Counted from the first letter of the stretch, positions 8,448 through 17,409 are shown. The stretch: 64,000 nucleotides of DNA from Winogradskyella eximia (GCF_003386165.1 NZ_QRDV01000006.1:62001-126000), one strand, 5' to 3'. A program made the numbers and translations. The notes: a model not told the origin generated them from the letters alone.

Positions 8448-9371
8448 CTATTTAATTTCTACTGATGAATAATACTTTTTATCCCTTTTTATTTTTCCGT
8501 ACAAAGGTATATAAGTCAACAAAAATAGAATAAAAACCAACGGAGCAATAATCCAAATGGCAAATAATAAATAATAGTTAAACATTTTTAGCCAAACGGT
8601 TCGCTTTTCACTATTTGCATCGCCTTTAGAATAGATAAGTTTAGCCCATTTATCAAATAAAACATTAGCACGTTGATCCGCTAAAACGAGAAAAGATTTA
8701 ATAACAACGGCCTTTTCTTTTAGGAGGTTATTTTGAATAGTTTCTAGGTTGTTATTAGAAATATGATCTAATATAATATTACCAAATTTTGAAGATTCGT
8801 CTATATCTTTTTGAGATACTCCAGGTTTAGGGAAAATACCTAAAAAGCGTTCTTTTTTACCAGTAAACATCCATTGCACAATGGTGATTACACTAATGTG
8901 ATTTATGTGTCTATCAACTAAAGCAATATTACCAACTAGTTTTGCATTACAGTCTTTGAGTAAGTGCTTTACTTTTTCTTGAGCCATTATCCACATATTC
9001 CTGCAGCCAATAACGGTAATTACAGGTGTGTTGGCTAACAGTTTTTTAGCATCAGGTGATTTTAAAAAAGACGTTGTAGGTATTGAAGGGCTTAAGTACC
9101 ATACTGGATAACCAAAAAGCACTAAATCATATTTTTGATTTAAAATATGTTCTGGTATCGATTGTATTTTAGATGGAATTTGAAGAAAAGATTCAGGGAA
9201 CACATTAAAAAAAGTATTCTTTTTCCAAGGAAAAGGAAATGGTGTCTCCATTTTTATTTCATAATGAACAACATTTACGTCCTTATTAGCGCTTAGAGGT
9301 CTTGCTATATTATTCATTATTTCTGTAAGTTGACCAGATTGAGAATAATGTATCACTAGAATGTTTTTCAT
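8448..9371 (-). CDS. darA: Dialkylresorcinol-condensing/aromatizing enzyme, DarA-like (flavodoxin-like N-terminus)
   Basis: A 307-residue protein starting MKNILVIHYSQSGQLTEI. The phosphate-binding loop (SQSGQ, residues 10-14) recalls flavodoxin folds, and FPFPW and FNVFPES follow around residues 45-65. A strongly hydrophobic stretch (about 260-290) and a basic tail suggest membrane anchoring. DarA completes ring formation and aromatization of the diketide made by DarB. I use the ATG at 9371, since an upstream in-frame start at 9401 would run into the acyltransferase gene, whose stop lies 1 bp before this ATG. The name is based on family memory and gene order. Confidence 0.75.
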   Translation of the reverse strand: MKNILVIHYSQSGQLTEIMNNIARPLSANKDVNVVHYEIKMETPFPFPWKKNTFFNVFPESFLQIPSKIQSIPEHILNQKYDLVLFGYPVWYLSPSIPTTSFLKSPDAKKLLANTPVITVIGCRNMWIMAQEKVKHLLKDCNAKLVGNIALVDRHINHISVITIVQWMFTGKKERFLGIFPKPGVSQKDIDESSKFGNIILDHISNNNLETIQNNLLKEKAVVIKSFLVLADQRANVLFDKWAKLIYSKGDANSEKRTVWLKMFNYYLLFAIWIIAPLVFILFLLTYIPLYGKIKRDKKYYSSVEIK

Positions 9372-9372
9372 C

Positions 9373-10257
9373 TTATTTTTTATTTGCATTCCAAAAGTCA
9401 AAGTAATTAAACCATTGCAAAGGATATTTTTTAAGCATCCATTCTAAGCTTTGTGTATAATCTTTTAGTAATGCGTTGGCATCTCTGCCCTTTGTTGTAG
9501 ATGTCCTTGCATAGAGGTGATAGTGCTTTCTAGATTCTTTTAGAACATAAACAAATAAAACAGGTACTTGCAGTCTAGAACCAATTAAAAATGGTCCAGC
9601 AGGAAACTTTGCTTCTTTGCCTAGTAGCTCGTGAGTTAAATATTTTGAATCTTTAATATATCTGTCACCAGTAATGCAAACAATTTCATTTCTTGTTAGC
9701 GCTGCGTTAATCTCAAAGATATGAGAAAGGTCTTCTTTAATTAAAATGATTTTAATATTAGACTTTTTTACAACAGTATCAAGATAGTTTTTTATCGCTG
9801 TATGTTCAACATCAGTGGTTAATAAACTTATAAAATCTCTTTCTTCTAACTCTCCAAAAAAGTGTTCGGCAATTTCAAAATTACCTAAATGTGCGCTGAT
9901 TAATATGCCACCTTTTTTTTGTTTTAGGACTTCTTTAATTTGGTCAACACCATCATAATCATATGTGAATTTAGATTTTAAGCCTGAAGAAATGGCTATC
10001 TTGTCTATAATAGTTTGTCCAAAGACAAAATAACTTTTATAGATACTAATAATGCTTTTAAATCTAGAGTATTGTAGTCTTTTGCGGAAATAGTAGTAAG
10101 CCGATGTGGTGCTGTCTTTTGCGAAAAAACAGAAATATGCGGCTACAAAATATAATACAAAATAGGCTGAGGGTAACCCTAGTTTTTTGATACAAAATAT
10201 AAATATTTTATAACCTAAAACTGTACCTCTGGACTTTCCTTTCCATTCAGCAGCCAT
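9373..10257 (-). CDS. LpxL/HtrB-like lysophospholipid acyltransferase family protein
   Basis: A 294-residue membrane-associated acyltransferase with the family's HX4E motif in SAHLGNFEIA (His123, Glu128) and a hydrophobic N-terminal anchor at about residues 15-47. LpxL-type enzymes take acyl chains from ACP and esterify a lipid acceptor. Aryl-polyene and flexirubin clusters always seem to include one, so it is a candidate for attaching the polyene acyl group to the dialkylresorcinol or another lipid. It lies between darA and the ACP gene (1-bp and 16-bp gaps). The BtrH-like protein is a competing candidate for the ester bond. Confidence 0.82.
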   Translation of the reverse strand: MAAEWKGKSRGTVLGYKIFIFCIKKLGLPSAYFVLYFVAAYFCFFAKDSTTSAYYYFRKRLQYSRFKSIISIYKSYFVFGQTIIDKIAISSGLKSKFTYDYDGVDQIKEVLKQKKGGILISAHLGNFEIAEHFFGELEERDFISLLTTDVEHTAIKNYLDTVVKKSNIKIILIKEDLSHIFEINAALTRNEIVCITGDRYIKDSKYLTHELLGKEAKFPAGPFLIGSRLQVPVLFVYVLKESRKHYHLYARTSTTKGRDANALLKDYTQSLEWMLKKYPLQWFNYFDFWNANKK

Positions 10258-10273
10258 AAATATTTAAGTAAAA

Positions 10274-10516
10274 TTATTTAAGTTTATTTTCAATAAGGTT
10301 ATAGAAATCTTCAAGCAATACAATATCTACAAAATCTTCTCCTACTAATTTAATCCCAAAATTAGATTCAACAGAGACAACAAGATCAACAAAATCTAAA
10401 CTATCAAGATCAAGAGTGTCTTTTAGGTTAGCTTCAGGAGAAATGTCTTCAGATTCAACTTCAAATTCATCTATAAGAAAGTTGTTTATTTTTTCAATAA
10501 TAACTTCTTTATCCAT
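10274..10516 (-). CDS. Acyl carrier protein
   Basis: An 80-residue, very acidic helical protein with the phosphopantetheine attachment motif DSLDFVDLV; the serine is Ser39. Size and motif are exactly those of type II ACPs. It lies between an FabF-like ketosynthase (7-bp gap) and the LpxL-like acyltransferase, so it probably carries the growing aryl-polyene chain, or the alkyl chain for DarB, and not bulk fatty acids. Activation by a 4'-phosphopantetheinyl transferase is required, and none is visible in this window. Confidence 0.95.
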   Translation of the reverse strand: MDKEVIIEKINNFLIDEFEVESEDISPEANLKDTLDLDSLDFVDLVVSVESNFGIKLVGEDFVDIVLLEDFYNLIENKLK

Positions 10517-10523
10517 CTTTATT

Positions 10524-11741
10524 CTATATTTTTTTGATTATTAATGCTGAATTTGTTCCTCCAAATCCAAAAGAATTCGACAAAAATACATCAATTTTTT
10601 TATCTAGTGTTTTACTTACTAAATTTAATTTAGTCGCATCTTCATCTGGTTGGTCTAAATTAATATTTGGTGCAATAAAATCATTTTGCATCATTAACAT
10701 AGAGTAAATAACTTCACTTGCACCAGCCATCCAACATTCATGGCCAGTCATAGACTTTGTAGAACTTACATAAGGTCCGTTTTCGCCAAATACATTGTAA
10801 ATTGCTTTAGCTTCATTAGCATCTCCAACAGGTGTTGAGGTTGCATGAGCATTTACATAATCAATAGTGCTACTTTCTATATTTGCTTGTTTAATAGCTT
10901 TTAGCATAGCTCTTGATGGTCCATCAACGTTTGGTGTAGATATGTGATCTCCATTAGAAGAAAAGCCATATCCAATAATTTCGGCTAAAATAGGTGCTCC
11001 TCTTTTAACAGCAGATTCGTAACTCTCAACGACTAAAGTTGCTCCACCACCACTTGGCACTAAACCATCTCTGTTTTTATCGAAAGGACGCGAAGCTTTT
11101 TCTGGCTGATCTGTGTTCATAGCAAACACGCCTAAACCATCAAAACTACCCATTGCGAACTTATTAATTTCTTGAGCTCCTCCACAAATAATACAATCTT
11201 GTAATCCGCTCTTAATAAGTTGGTATGCCATGCCAATAGCATGAGACCCACTTGCACAAGCAGCACTTATAGTAAAGTTGACTCCTTTTAATTTGAATAT
11301 CGTTGAAAGATTCATGGTTACTGTAGAATTCATAGCTTGAAATATCGCACCTGAACCAACTAACGCTGAGTCTTTTTTCTCCCTAATTGTGTCTATAGAG
11401 TTGATAACCGCTTTTGCAGTACTATCATTACCATACAAGATGCCTACTTCATTTGCATCTAAAAAATCTTGAGTGATTTTAGCATTTTTTAAAGCTTCAA
11501 CAGTAGCTACATAAGCGTAAGTTCCTTCTTCCCCTAAACTTATTCTTTGTCTTCTAGTAAGTTGTGATTTTAAGTTAGGCTCTTCAACCATGCCTGTTAA
11601 AGGAGAGCGATATCCAAAAGGGATTCTTTCTTCGTCAATAACAATTCCAGACTTACCATTATATAAAGAGTCCTTTACTTCATCTAAATTTTTACCAATA
11701 CAAGAATAGATACCCATTCCAGTTATTACAACTCTTCCCAT
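10524..11741 (-). CDS. Beta-ketoacyl-ACP synthase II (FabF-like)
   Basis: A 405-residue ketosynthase with C162 in SAACASGSHAIG, H299 in NAHATSTPVGD and H334 in KSMTGHECWMAGASE, plus the C-terminal NSFGFGGTNSA. The triad is complete, so it should be catalytically competent. I use the ATG at 11741 (MGRVVITGMG) and not an in-frame TTG two codons upstream. It sits next to the ACP and fabG genes, forming a compact elongation module: ketosynthase, carrier and ketoreductase. It probably extends the p-coumaroyl starter with malonyl-ACP. Confidence 0.9.
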   Translation of the reverse strand: MGRVVITGMGIYSCIGKNLDEVKDSLYNGKSGIVIDEERIPFGYRSPLTGMVEEPNLKSQLTRRQRISLGEEGTYAYVATVEALKNAKITQDFLDANEVGILYGNDSTAKAVINSIDTIREKKDSALVGSGAIFQAMNSTVTMNLSTIFKLKGVNFTISAACASGSHAIGMAYQLIKSGLQDCIICGGAQEINKFAMGSFDGLGVFAMNTDQPEKASRPFDKNRDGLVPSGGGATLVVESYESAVKRGAPILAEIIGYGFSSNGDHISTPNVDGPSRAMLKAIKQANIESSTIDYVNAHATSTPVGDANEAKAIYNVFGENGPYVSSTKSMTGHECWMAGASEVIYSMLMMQNDFIAPNINLDQPDEDATKLNLVSKTLDKKIDVFLSNSFGFGGTNSALIIKKI

Positions 11742-11753
11742 TTTCAACTTTAT

Positions 11754-12506
11754 TTAAGAGTAAAGCCCTCCATTAATATTAATAACTTCTCCTGTTATGT
11801 AAGAGGATTTTTTAGAGGCTAGAAAAGACACTAAATGAGCTACTTCTTCTGGGTTTCCAAAACGATTTGCAGGCACCATTTTCTTTAATTCTTTTTCATC
11901 TAAATCACCAGTCATGTCTGTTTTTATAAATCCAGGAGCAACTGCATTTACAGTAATATTACGTTTAGCAATTTCTTGGGCTAAAGCTTTAGTTGCGCCA
12001 ATTACAGCGCCTTTTGCGGCTGAATAGTTAGTTTGACCTGCTGTACCTTTTAAGCCGGAGAGCGAAACCATATTAATTATTCGTCCGTATTTTTGAACGA
12101 GTAATTTTTGAATTAAGTGATTTGTGACGTTAAAGAAACCATTGAGACTTGTATTTATTACATTGTTCCAATCGTCTTGAGTCATCCACATAAACAATCC
12201 ATCTTTTGTAATGCCTGCGTTATTAACGATGACTTCAATGATAGCGTTTTTATTATGCTCTAACCAATTATCTAAAGTAGATTTTACCTCTTCATTATTA
12301 ACCACATTAAACTGAAGTATTTCGCCAGTTCCACCAGCTTCTTTTACAGCTTCTAAAGTGTCTAAAGCTGCCTGTTTATTGCTTTGGTAATTAATTAAAA
12401 TATGATAATCAGAATCTTTTGCTAATTGTATACAGATTGCTTTGCCAATGCCTCTAGAACCTCCTGTTACTAAAGCGCACTTGGTTACTTGTTCTTTTTC
12501 GTTCAT
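11754..12506 (-). CDS. fabG: 3-oxoacyl-ACP reductase, SDR family (FabG-like)
   Basis: A 250-residue short-chain dehydrogenase with cofactor motif TGGSRGIG (residues 14-21), NNAG at about 95-98, and the catalytic Ser148, Tyr161 and Lys165 (YSAAK). The C-terminal TGEVININGG is typical of FabG. It reduces 3-oxoacyl-ACP to 3-hydroxyacyl-ACP with NADPH, feeding the two hotdog dehydratases downstream. It is 12 bp from the ketosynthase gene and 14 bp from the WG-repeat gene upstream. A pathway-specific paralogue of the housekeeping enzyme is the likeliest reading. Confidence 0.93.
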   Translation of the reverse strand: MNEKEQVTKCALVTGGSRGIGKAICIQLAKDSDYHILINYQSNKQAALDTLEAVKEAGGTGEILQFNVVNNEEVKSTLDNWLEHNKNAIIEVIVNNAGITKDGLFMWMTQDDWNNVINTSLNGFFNVTNHLIQKLLVQKYGRIINMVSLSGLKGTAGQTNYSAAKGAVIGATKALAQEIAKRNITVNAVAPGFIKTDMTGDLDEKELKKMVPANRFGNPEEVAHLVSFLASKKSSYITGEVININGGLYS

Positions 12507-12520
12507 TTATATTATGCTAA

Positions 12521-13657
12521 TTATAGAGCGGTGTTTACAAATAGCTCAACGTTTTGATACCATTTGCCTCCTAAAGGATTTCCATTGGTGTCTAAAAAAC
12601 CCCATTCTTTGCCTTTTTTTACACGCGCTAATCCATTGTGAAATCCTTTTATAGAATTTTTGCTAAAAATAGATAGACCTCCAGCAGTAATTACATATTC
12701 TGCAGCTATAACCGTTTTACCTGATTTGTCTATAAAACCCCAAAGTTTCTTTTCTTTTACAGGAGCTAAACCACTTTCTGAAAATGTTTCAGCATCTCTG
12801 TAGATAAAATCAATTACTTTTTCTCCTTTTTCATTTATGTATCCCCAAAGTTTATCATTAGTAACTGGTGCTAAGCCATTTTTAAAGGCTCTAACCTTTT
12901 TAAAAGTTGGTTGAATTATCCATTCTCCTTTATTATTAACAAATCCTACTTTTTTATTACTACGTGCATAAGTTAGATCAGAATCATCTGTAAAGTCCCA
13001 AATTTTATCAGCTCCGCTAATAATGTTAAATTCATTATTGGTTATAACTCCGAAAGAATCACCCTTTCTAGCTCCAACACCTTTACTGTTGTAATCTCCT
13101 ATCTCTAGGTATTCTAGTGGAATAAAAACGTCTCCCTTTTTGTTTATCATCCCCCAATTATCCCCATTTCTCACTCTTGCATAGCCATTATTAAATGGTT
13201 TAATAACATCGTAAGTAGGTTCTAATATAAGTTTGCCATCGGTTCCTAAAAGGCCATATTTTTTATTGCTTCTATAAAATGCAACTCCATCATTAAAATC
13301 ATAGTATTTTTCATGTACAGGCGTTTTTAATATTTCGCCTGAAGCATCTATATAATTCCATTGGTCATTTTTAAGAACTAAAACAAAACCAGAATTAAAA
13401 TCTTTTACTTTGTCATATTCAGGTTGAAGTACCCATTCTCCAGAGGTGTCAATAAGTCCCCATTTATCTCCTTGAAGAACTGCTGCATATTTTTCGGAAA
13501 AACTTGATGCTTTTTGAAACTGAGGCTTAATGACATATTCTCCAGAAGTGTTGATGTAGCCAAATAAATCATTGTCCCTAACCAATGCTAATTCTTGTGC
13601 ATTAATTGAAAAAATAGTTTGTAAAAATACAAGTAGAAATAAGTGTTTAGTTTTCAT
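12521..13657 (-). CDS. Exported WG-repeat protein
   Basis: A 378-residue protein with a signal peptide (MKTKHLFLLVFLQTIFSINA) followed by about ten WG repeats of roughly 30 residues. Each carries a core such as DKWGLIDTSGEWVLQPEY or KLWGYINEKGEKVI. WG repeats form beta-propeller-like scaffolds, and no catalytic residues are evident. It stands first in the long pigment operon, 14 bp before fabG, with no terminator between. It may help handle or localize the pigment at the cell envelope. Tail-gene hitchhiking is the alternative, although its leading position argues for a link. Confidence 0.8.
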   Translation of the reverse strand: MKTKHLFLLVFLQTIFSINAQELALVRDNDLFGYINTSGEYVIKPQFQKASSFSEKYAAVLQGDKWGLIDTSGEWVLQPEYDKVKDFNSGFVLVLKNDQWNYIDASGEILKTPVHEKYYDFNDGVAFYRSNKKYGLLGTDGKLILEPTYDVIKPFNNGYARVRNGDNWGMINKKGDVFIPLEYLEIGDYNSKGVGARKGDSFGVITNNEFNIISGADKIWDFTDDSDLTYARSNKKVGFVNNKGEWIIQPTFKKVRAFKNGLAPVTNDKLWGYINEKGEKVIDFIYRDAETFSESGLAPVKEKKLWGFIDKSGKTVIAAEYVITAGGLSIFSKNSIKGFHNGLARVKKGKEWGFLDTNGNPLGGKWYQNVELFVNTAL

Positions 13658-13758
13658 GTGTTTATATATTTTTTACCATTTATCACATATAAAATTCAAT
13701 ATAACTATTCTAAGGAATAATTATATTTTTAGCAAAAGACGTTACTCTACACTAGCTC

Positions 13759-15291
13759 TTATACTGACTCATTTTTCATTATGTAAGCTTTAACTTCATT
13801 TACATAAGGATACATAACAACGTCTTCCGTAAATATAGGAACTAATTTTCTTATTTCATCATACATTTTCTTCGTTTTTGAAGATACCTGGTCTTGTGCT
13901 TTTAAGTATTCAATAGCTTGAATAATAGTAATCATTTCTATCGCTAAAACTTCAAAAGCGTTTTCAATAACCTTTTTGGTGATTAATGCAGCGTTTGTTC
14001 CCATACTCACAATATCTTGATTGTCGTTGTTGTTTGGGATGCTATGAACGTACATAGGGTTAGATAACATTTGATTTTCGGCTGTTGTAGATGTCGCTGT
14101 AAATTGAACACCTTGCATACCAAAATTAAGTCCTAATTTTCCAAGATTTACAAATGCAGGTAATATGTTGTTGAGGCTTGGATTAAGTAGGTAGTTTAAT
14201 TGTCGCTCTGCAAGCATACTCATTTTTGTAACTACTATTTTTAACTTATCCATTTCTAAAGAAACATAATCTCCATGAAAGTTTCCACCATGATAAACAT
14301 GTTGTTTCTCAACATTTACAATAGGATTGTCGTTAGCAGAATTCACTTCTTCTATTAAGATGCTTTCAACACTATTTAAAGTGTCTAAAACAGGTCCTAA
14401 TATTTGAGGAACGCAACGTAATGAATAGTACTCTTGTACCTTATCTTCAAAAACAGAAACATTATCACTGTTTTTCTCGTATAAGTGATGCTCTCTCTTT
14501 CTAGTTAAGTCACTATCTTTTAGGTGAGCACGCATGTCTTCTGCGATTTTGTGCTGTCCTATATGTCTTTTTGAATGATTTAACTCGTAAGATAAATGAT
14601 CATCGTAGGCTTTTACAATTTCATTAATTGCGGCAGAGCAAGAAATCATCCAATTTAGTAATCGTCTGGTATAAACTGTATTTACAATGCCTATACCTGT
14701 CATTACAGAAGTACCATTCATTAAAGCTAGTCCTTCTCGCAATTCTATTGAAATTGGTTCTAAACCTTCCGTTTTAAAAACGTCTTTTGTTGCTTTACGT
14801 TCTCCTTTGTAAAAGACTTCTCCTTCACCAATTAGTACTAATGCTAAATGTGCTAATTGTACTAAATCTCCGCTTGCGCCAACTCCTCCGTGTTCATATA
14901 TTAACGGAGTGATATCTCTATTAATCAATTCGGTCATTAAATTTATAACCGATATGTGCACTCCAGAGTTACCTAATGATAAGGTGTTTAATCTTGCTAG
15001 CATTGCGGCTTTTACATACTTTGGTTGTATGTGGTTACCTGTGCCAGATGCGTGGCTACGGATTAAATTGTATTGTAATTGTATTCTTTCAGAATCTTTA
15101 ATTTTGTACTGTGCCATTGGGCCAAAACCTGTATTGACACCGTAAATAACTTTATTTTCTGAAAACTCTTTTAAAAAGTTAAAGCTTTTTTCAACAGTCT
15201 CTAAAACAGTATCATCCATTTGAATAGAATGAGATTCAAATATTACTTTATAAAAATCTTCAATTCTTAATTCCCCTTTAAGTTTTACCAT
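13759..15291 (-). CDS. Tyrosine ammonia-lyase (HAL/PAL/TAL family)
   Basis: A 510-residue aromatic amino acid ammonia-lyase. The self-processing MIO triad Ala139-Ser140-Gly141 lies in GGVGASGDLVQL. Other family signatures are VIYGVNTGFGPM (residues 48-59) and YHGGNFHGDYVS. His80 in IRSHASGTG sits at the selectivity position, where His is found in tyrosine and histidine lyases and Phe in phenylalanine lyases. Long stretches match my memory of the Flavobacterium johnsoniae tyrosine ammonia-lyase. It would convert tyrosine to p-coumarate plus ammonia, the aryl starter of flexirubin. It has its own upstream region, shared with the divergent halogenase-like gene. Confidence 0.92.
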   Translation of the reverse strand: MVKLKGELRIEDFYKVIFESHSIQMDDTVLETVEKSFNFLKEFSENKVIYGVNTGFGPMAQYKIKDSERIQLQYNLIRSHASGTGNHIQPKYVKAAMLARLNTLSLGNSGVHISVINLMTELINRDITPLIYEHGGVGASGDLVQLAHLALVLIGEGEVFYKGERKATKDVFKTEGLEPISIELREGLALMNGTSVMTGIGIVNTVYTRRLLNWMISCSAAINEIVKAYDDHLSYELNHSKRHIGQHKIAEDMRAHLKDSDLTRKREHHLYEKNSDNVSVFEDKVQEYYSLRCVPQILGPVLDTLNSVESILIEEVNSANDNPIVNVEKQHVYHGGNFHGDYVSLEMDKLKIVVTKMSMLAERQLNYLLNPSLNNILPAFVNLGKLGLNFGMQGVQFTATSTTAENQMLSNPMYVHSIPNNNDNQDIVSMGTNAALITKKVIENAFEVLAIEMITIIQAIEYLKAQDQVSSKTKKMYDEIRKLVPIFTEDVVMYPYVNEVKAYIMKNESV

Positions 15292-15325
15292 CTATATTTT
15301 TTCAATATCTTTAATGAATATTTTT

Positions 15326-15343
15326 TACAACTCACAAGTTGTA
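15326..15343. promoter_or_regulatory. Palindrome between the divergent ammonia-lyase and halogenase genes
   Basis: TACAACT-CACA-AGTTGTA is a perfect 7-bp inverted repeat with a 4-bp spacer, in the 105-bp gap between two divergent pigment genes. It lies 15-32 bp downstream of the leftward -7-like box at 15358-15365, so on the leftward transcript it falls in the 5' leader. It could be an operator shared by both genes or an RNA hairpin. Confidence 0.4.
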
Positions 15344-15357
15344 GCTGTGCTTATGTG

Positions 15358-15365
15358 CAAATTTA
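15358..15365 (-). promoter_or_regulatory. Candidate -7 promoter element for the ammonia-lyase gene
   Basis: On the minus strand this reads TAAATTTG, an exact match to the Bacteroidetes -7 consensus TAnnTTTG. It would give a leader of roughly 60 nt before the ATG at 15291. No convincing TTG -33 element is visible at the usual distance, so the promoter is either weak or activator-dependent. Confidence 0.4.
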
Positions 15366-15396
15366 AAATAATAAATGAATCTTTAGGTTTAAAATA

Positions 15397-16644
15397 ATGA
15401 GTAATATAAATGTTGATGTTTTAATAATTGGTGCTGGGCCTTCTGGCTGTGTAGCGGCTTCTTATTTACATAATAATGGGTTAAAAATTAAAGTTGTTGA
15501 AAAAAACAATTTTCCAAGATTTGTTATTGGTGAAAGTTTGCTGCCAAGGTGTATGGATCATTTTGAAGAAGTAGGCTTATTAGATTGCTTGAAAAAGAAA
15601 GAATTTGAAGTTAAGGATGGTGCGCGCTTTTTAAGAGGAGATGAGGTTTGTAATTTTGATTTTAGTAAAAAACATACCGAAGGTTGGAATTGGACATGGC
15701 AAGTGCCACGAGCTGATTTTGATAAAACTCTGACCGATGAGCTTCTTAAAAGAGATGTGGACATTGCTTTTGAAGAAGAAGTGATTGATGTACATTTTAA
15801 TGACGACGGAAGTTCTGTAACTTCTATAAAAAAGAAGGATGGTGAAATCTACAAAGTAAATGCTAAATTTATTGTTGATTCTAGTGGTTATGGTAGAGTT
15901 TTACCTCGACTTTTAGATTTAGAAAAGCCTTCAGAACTGCTGAATCAGTCTTCGATATTTGCACATGTTAAGGATATAAAACGACCAGAAGGTTGGGAAG
16001 GAACTAGGATTACTTTTGATGTCCTTGATACAAGATTGTGGTTTTGGGTGATTCCGTTTTCTAATGGAGTAACTAGTATTGGTTTTGTTGGGCCTACTGA
16101 ATTTATAGAGTCTTTTGAAGGTTCTTCTTCAGAGAAATTAGCTGAAATGTTGAAATTGTCTTCCTATTATAGAGAGCGATTTGAAGATGTAGACTTTTTA
16201 TTTAAACCTGTAGAAATCACTAATTATTCTAAGTCTGTGAAGCAACTTTATGGAAAAGGATACGTGCTAACGGGTAATAGTGCAGAGTTTTTAGATCCTG
16301 TGTTTTCTTCAGGTGTTACTTTTGCTACTGAATCTGCATTAATGGCAGCGAAATTGATTACTAAATCTTTGCGTAATGAAACTGTAGATTGGGAGGTAGA
16401 ATATTCTGACTACATAAAACGTGGAGTTAATGTTTTTTCTACGTACGTAAAAGAATGGTATACAGGGAATTTACAAACATTATTCTTTCATAGGCCAGAA
16501 AATCCTGAAATTAAGAAACAAATATGTGCTGTATTAGCAGGTTATGTATGGGATGAGACTAATCCTTTTGTGAAAAATCACCATAGACTTGTTAGGACTG
16601 TTGCTCATATTATAGATATGGAAAAACAAAAAGTGAGTAATTAG
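15397..16644 (+). CDS. FAD-dependent oxidoreductase of the halogenase / geranylgeranyl-reductase superfamily
   Basis: A 415-residue flavoprotein with the FAD-binding motif GAGPSG (residues 13-18) and FPRFVIGESLLPRC. The segment WFWVIP (residues 215-220) fits the WxWxIP motif of flavin-dependent halogenases, and K73 (EVKDGARF) is a candidate for the conserved active-site lysine. Chlorinated flexirubins are known, so aryl-ring chlorination is plausible; hydroxylation or another oxidation is the alternative. It is transcribed alone, divergently from the ammonia-lyase gene, and its stop codon is part of a strong hairpin. Confidence 0.75.
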   Translation: MSNINVDVLIIGAGPSGCVAASYLHNNGLKIKVVEKNNFPRFVIGESLLPRCMDHFEEVGLLDCLKKKEFEVKDGARFLRGDEVCNFDFSKKHTEGWNWTWQVPRADFDKTLTDELLKRDVDIAFEEEVIDVHFNDDGSSVTSIKKKDGEIYKVNAKFIVDSSGYGRVLPRLLDLEKPSELLNQSSIFAHVKDIKRPEGWEGTRITFDVLDTRLWFWVIPFSNGVTSIGFVGPTEFIESFEGSSSEKLAEMLKLSSYYRERFEDVDFLFKPVEITNYSKSVKQLYGKGYVLTGNSAEFLDPVFSSGVTFATESALMAAKLITKSLRNETVDWEVEYSDYIKRGVNVFSTYVKEWYTGNLQTLFFHRPENPEIKKQICAVLAGYVWDETNPFVKNHHRLVRTVAHIIDMEKQKVSN

Positions 16645-16662
16645 ATCACTAATTACTCACTT
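16631..16662. terminator. Hairpin terminator overlapping the halogenase stop codon
   Basis: A perfect 14-bp stem (AAGTGAGTAATTAG with CTAATTACTCACTT) closes a 4-nt ATCA loop and is followed by a short T-run. The left arm encodes the last codons and the TAG stop of the halogenase-like gene. On the minus strand the hairpin is followed by a T-rich stretch, so it can serve the convergent gene at 16686-17294 too. Confidence 0.8.
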
Positions 16663-16685
16663 TTATACTTAAGTTCTAATTGATA

Positions 16686-17294
16686 TTAGAATGCTTTTTT
16701 CATAATCAATTTAGATAAAGTTTTGCCTGTTTTAGCATAACCTTCACCAATACGATCTTCATTACTAAACGTACCGCCAAATTGAGCTCCTGGTGCATGT
16801 TTACTAGTGATTTCTAATAGTACATTATCTCTATTAGCTGTTTCAACAAATTTTAATAGTGTAGTTACTTTTGCTGGTTGTCTCATAACGCCAACATTAT
16901 AACCTGGATATATCCAAACAGTTTCTACTATAAGTGTGTATTTTGCATCTGTAAGCCCTTCTTCAAAAGACATGCCTTTCTTTTCGGCTAAATCTCTATT
17001 CATAAGCTCTAAAAATTTTGGAGCATATATTAGTTCTCTACTAGCCAACCATTTTTTTGCCCAAGTCTTACCTTTTCCTTTTCCTTTAGATTCTAAATCT
17101 TCACTACGTTCTTTAACGTATTCGTCATTAGTAAGGTTGTCCTTGTTGATTTGCATATTGCTGTAATCAAACTCTACGTTAATGGCTTGATTGCTCTCAA
17201 TGAAATCAAAATTGCCTTCTGCTACTTTCATTTTTTGTGCGTAAACTAAAGTTGAAACTAATAGAATAAACGCTAGTGATAATGTGTTTTTCAT
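16686..17294 (-). CDS. Exported protein of unknown function
   Basis: A 202-residue protein with a clear signal peptide (MKNTLSLAFILLVSTLVYAQ). The mature part is mixed alpha/beta with a lysine/glycine-rich patch (ESKGKGKGKTWAKKW) near residue 75 and a conserved-looking YTLIVETVWIYPGYNVGV. I do not recognise the family. It is transcribed alone from a region with an exact TAnnTTTG box, converging on the halogenase gene. Its promoter resembles that of the next leftward gene, hinting at joint regulation. Confidence 0.65.
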   Translation of the reverse strand: MKNTLSLAFILLVSTLVYAQKMKVAEGNFDFIESNQAINVEFDYSNMQINKDNLTNDEYVKERSEDLESKGKGKGKTWAKKWLASRELIYAPKFLELMNRDLAEKKGMSFEEGLTDAKYTLIVETVWIYPGYNVGVMRQPAKVTTLLKFVETANRDNVLLEITSKHAPGAQFGGTFSNEDRIGEGYAKTGKTLSKLIMKKAF

Positions 17295-17320
17295 AATAAG
17301 ATTTATAGTTATTGATTTGT

Positions 17321-17328
17321 CAAATATA
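17321..17328 (-). promoter_or_regulatory. Candidate -7 element (TATATTTG)
   Basis: The minus strand reads TTTTCAATATATTTGAC, holding an exact TAnnTTTG match about 27 bp upstream of the ATG at 17294. The context is closely similar to the region upstream of the gene at 17410-19101. Confidence 0.5.
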
Positions 17329-17409
17329 TTGAAAATAATTAATTGTAATTGTGCTATTTAAACTTTAATAGTTAGCAATTTAAATTATAATTAACTTTAT
17401 TGCATTACG

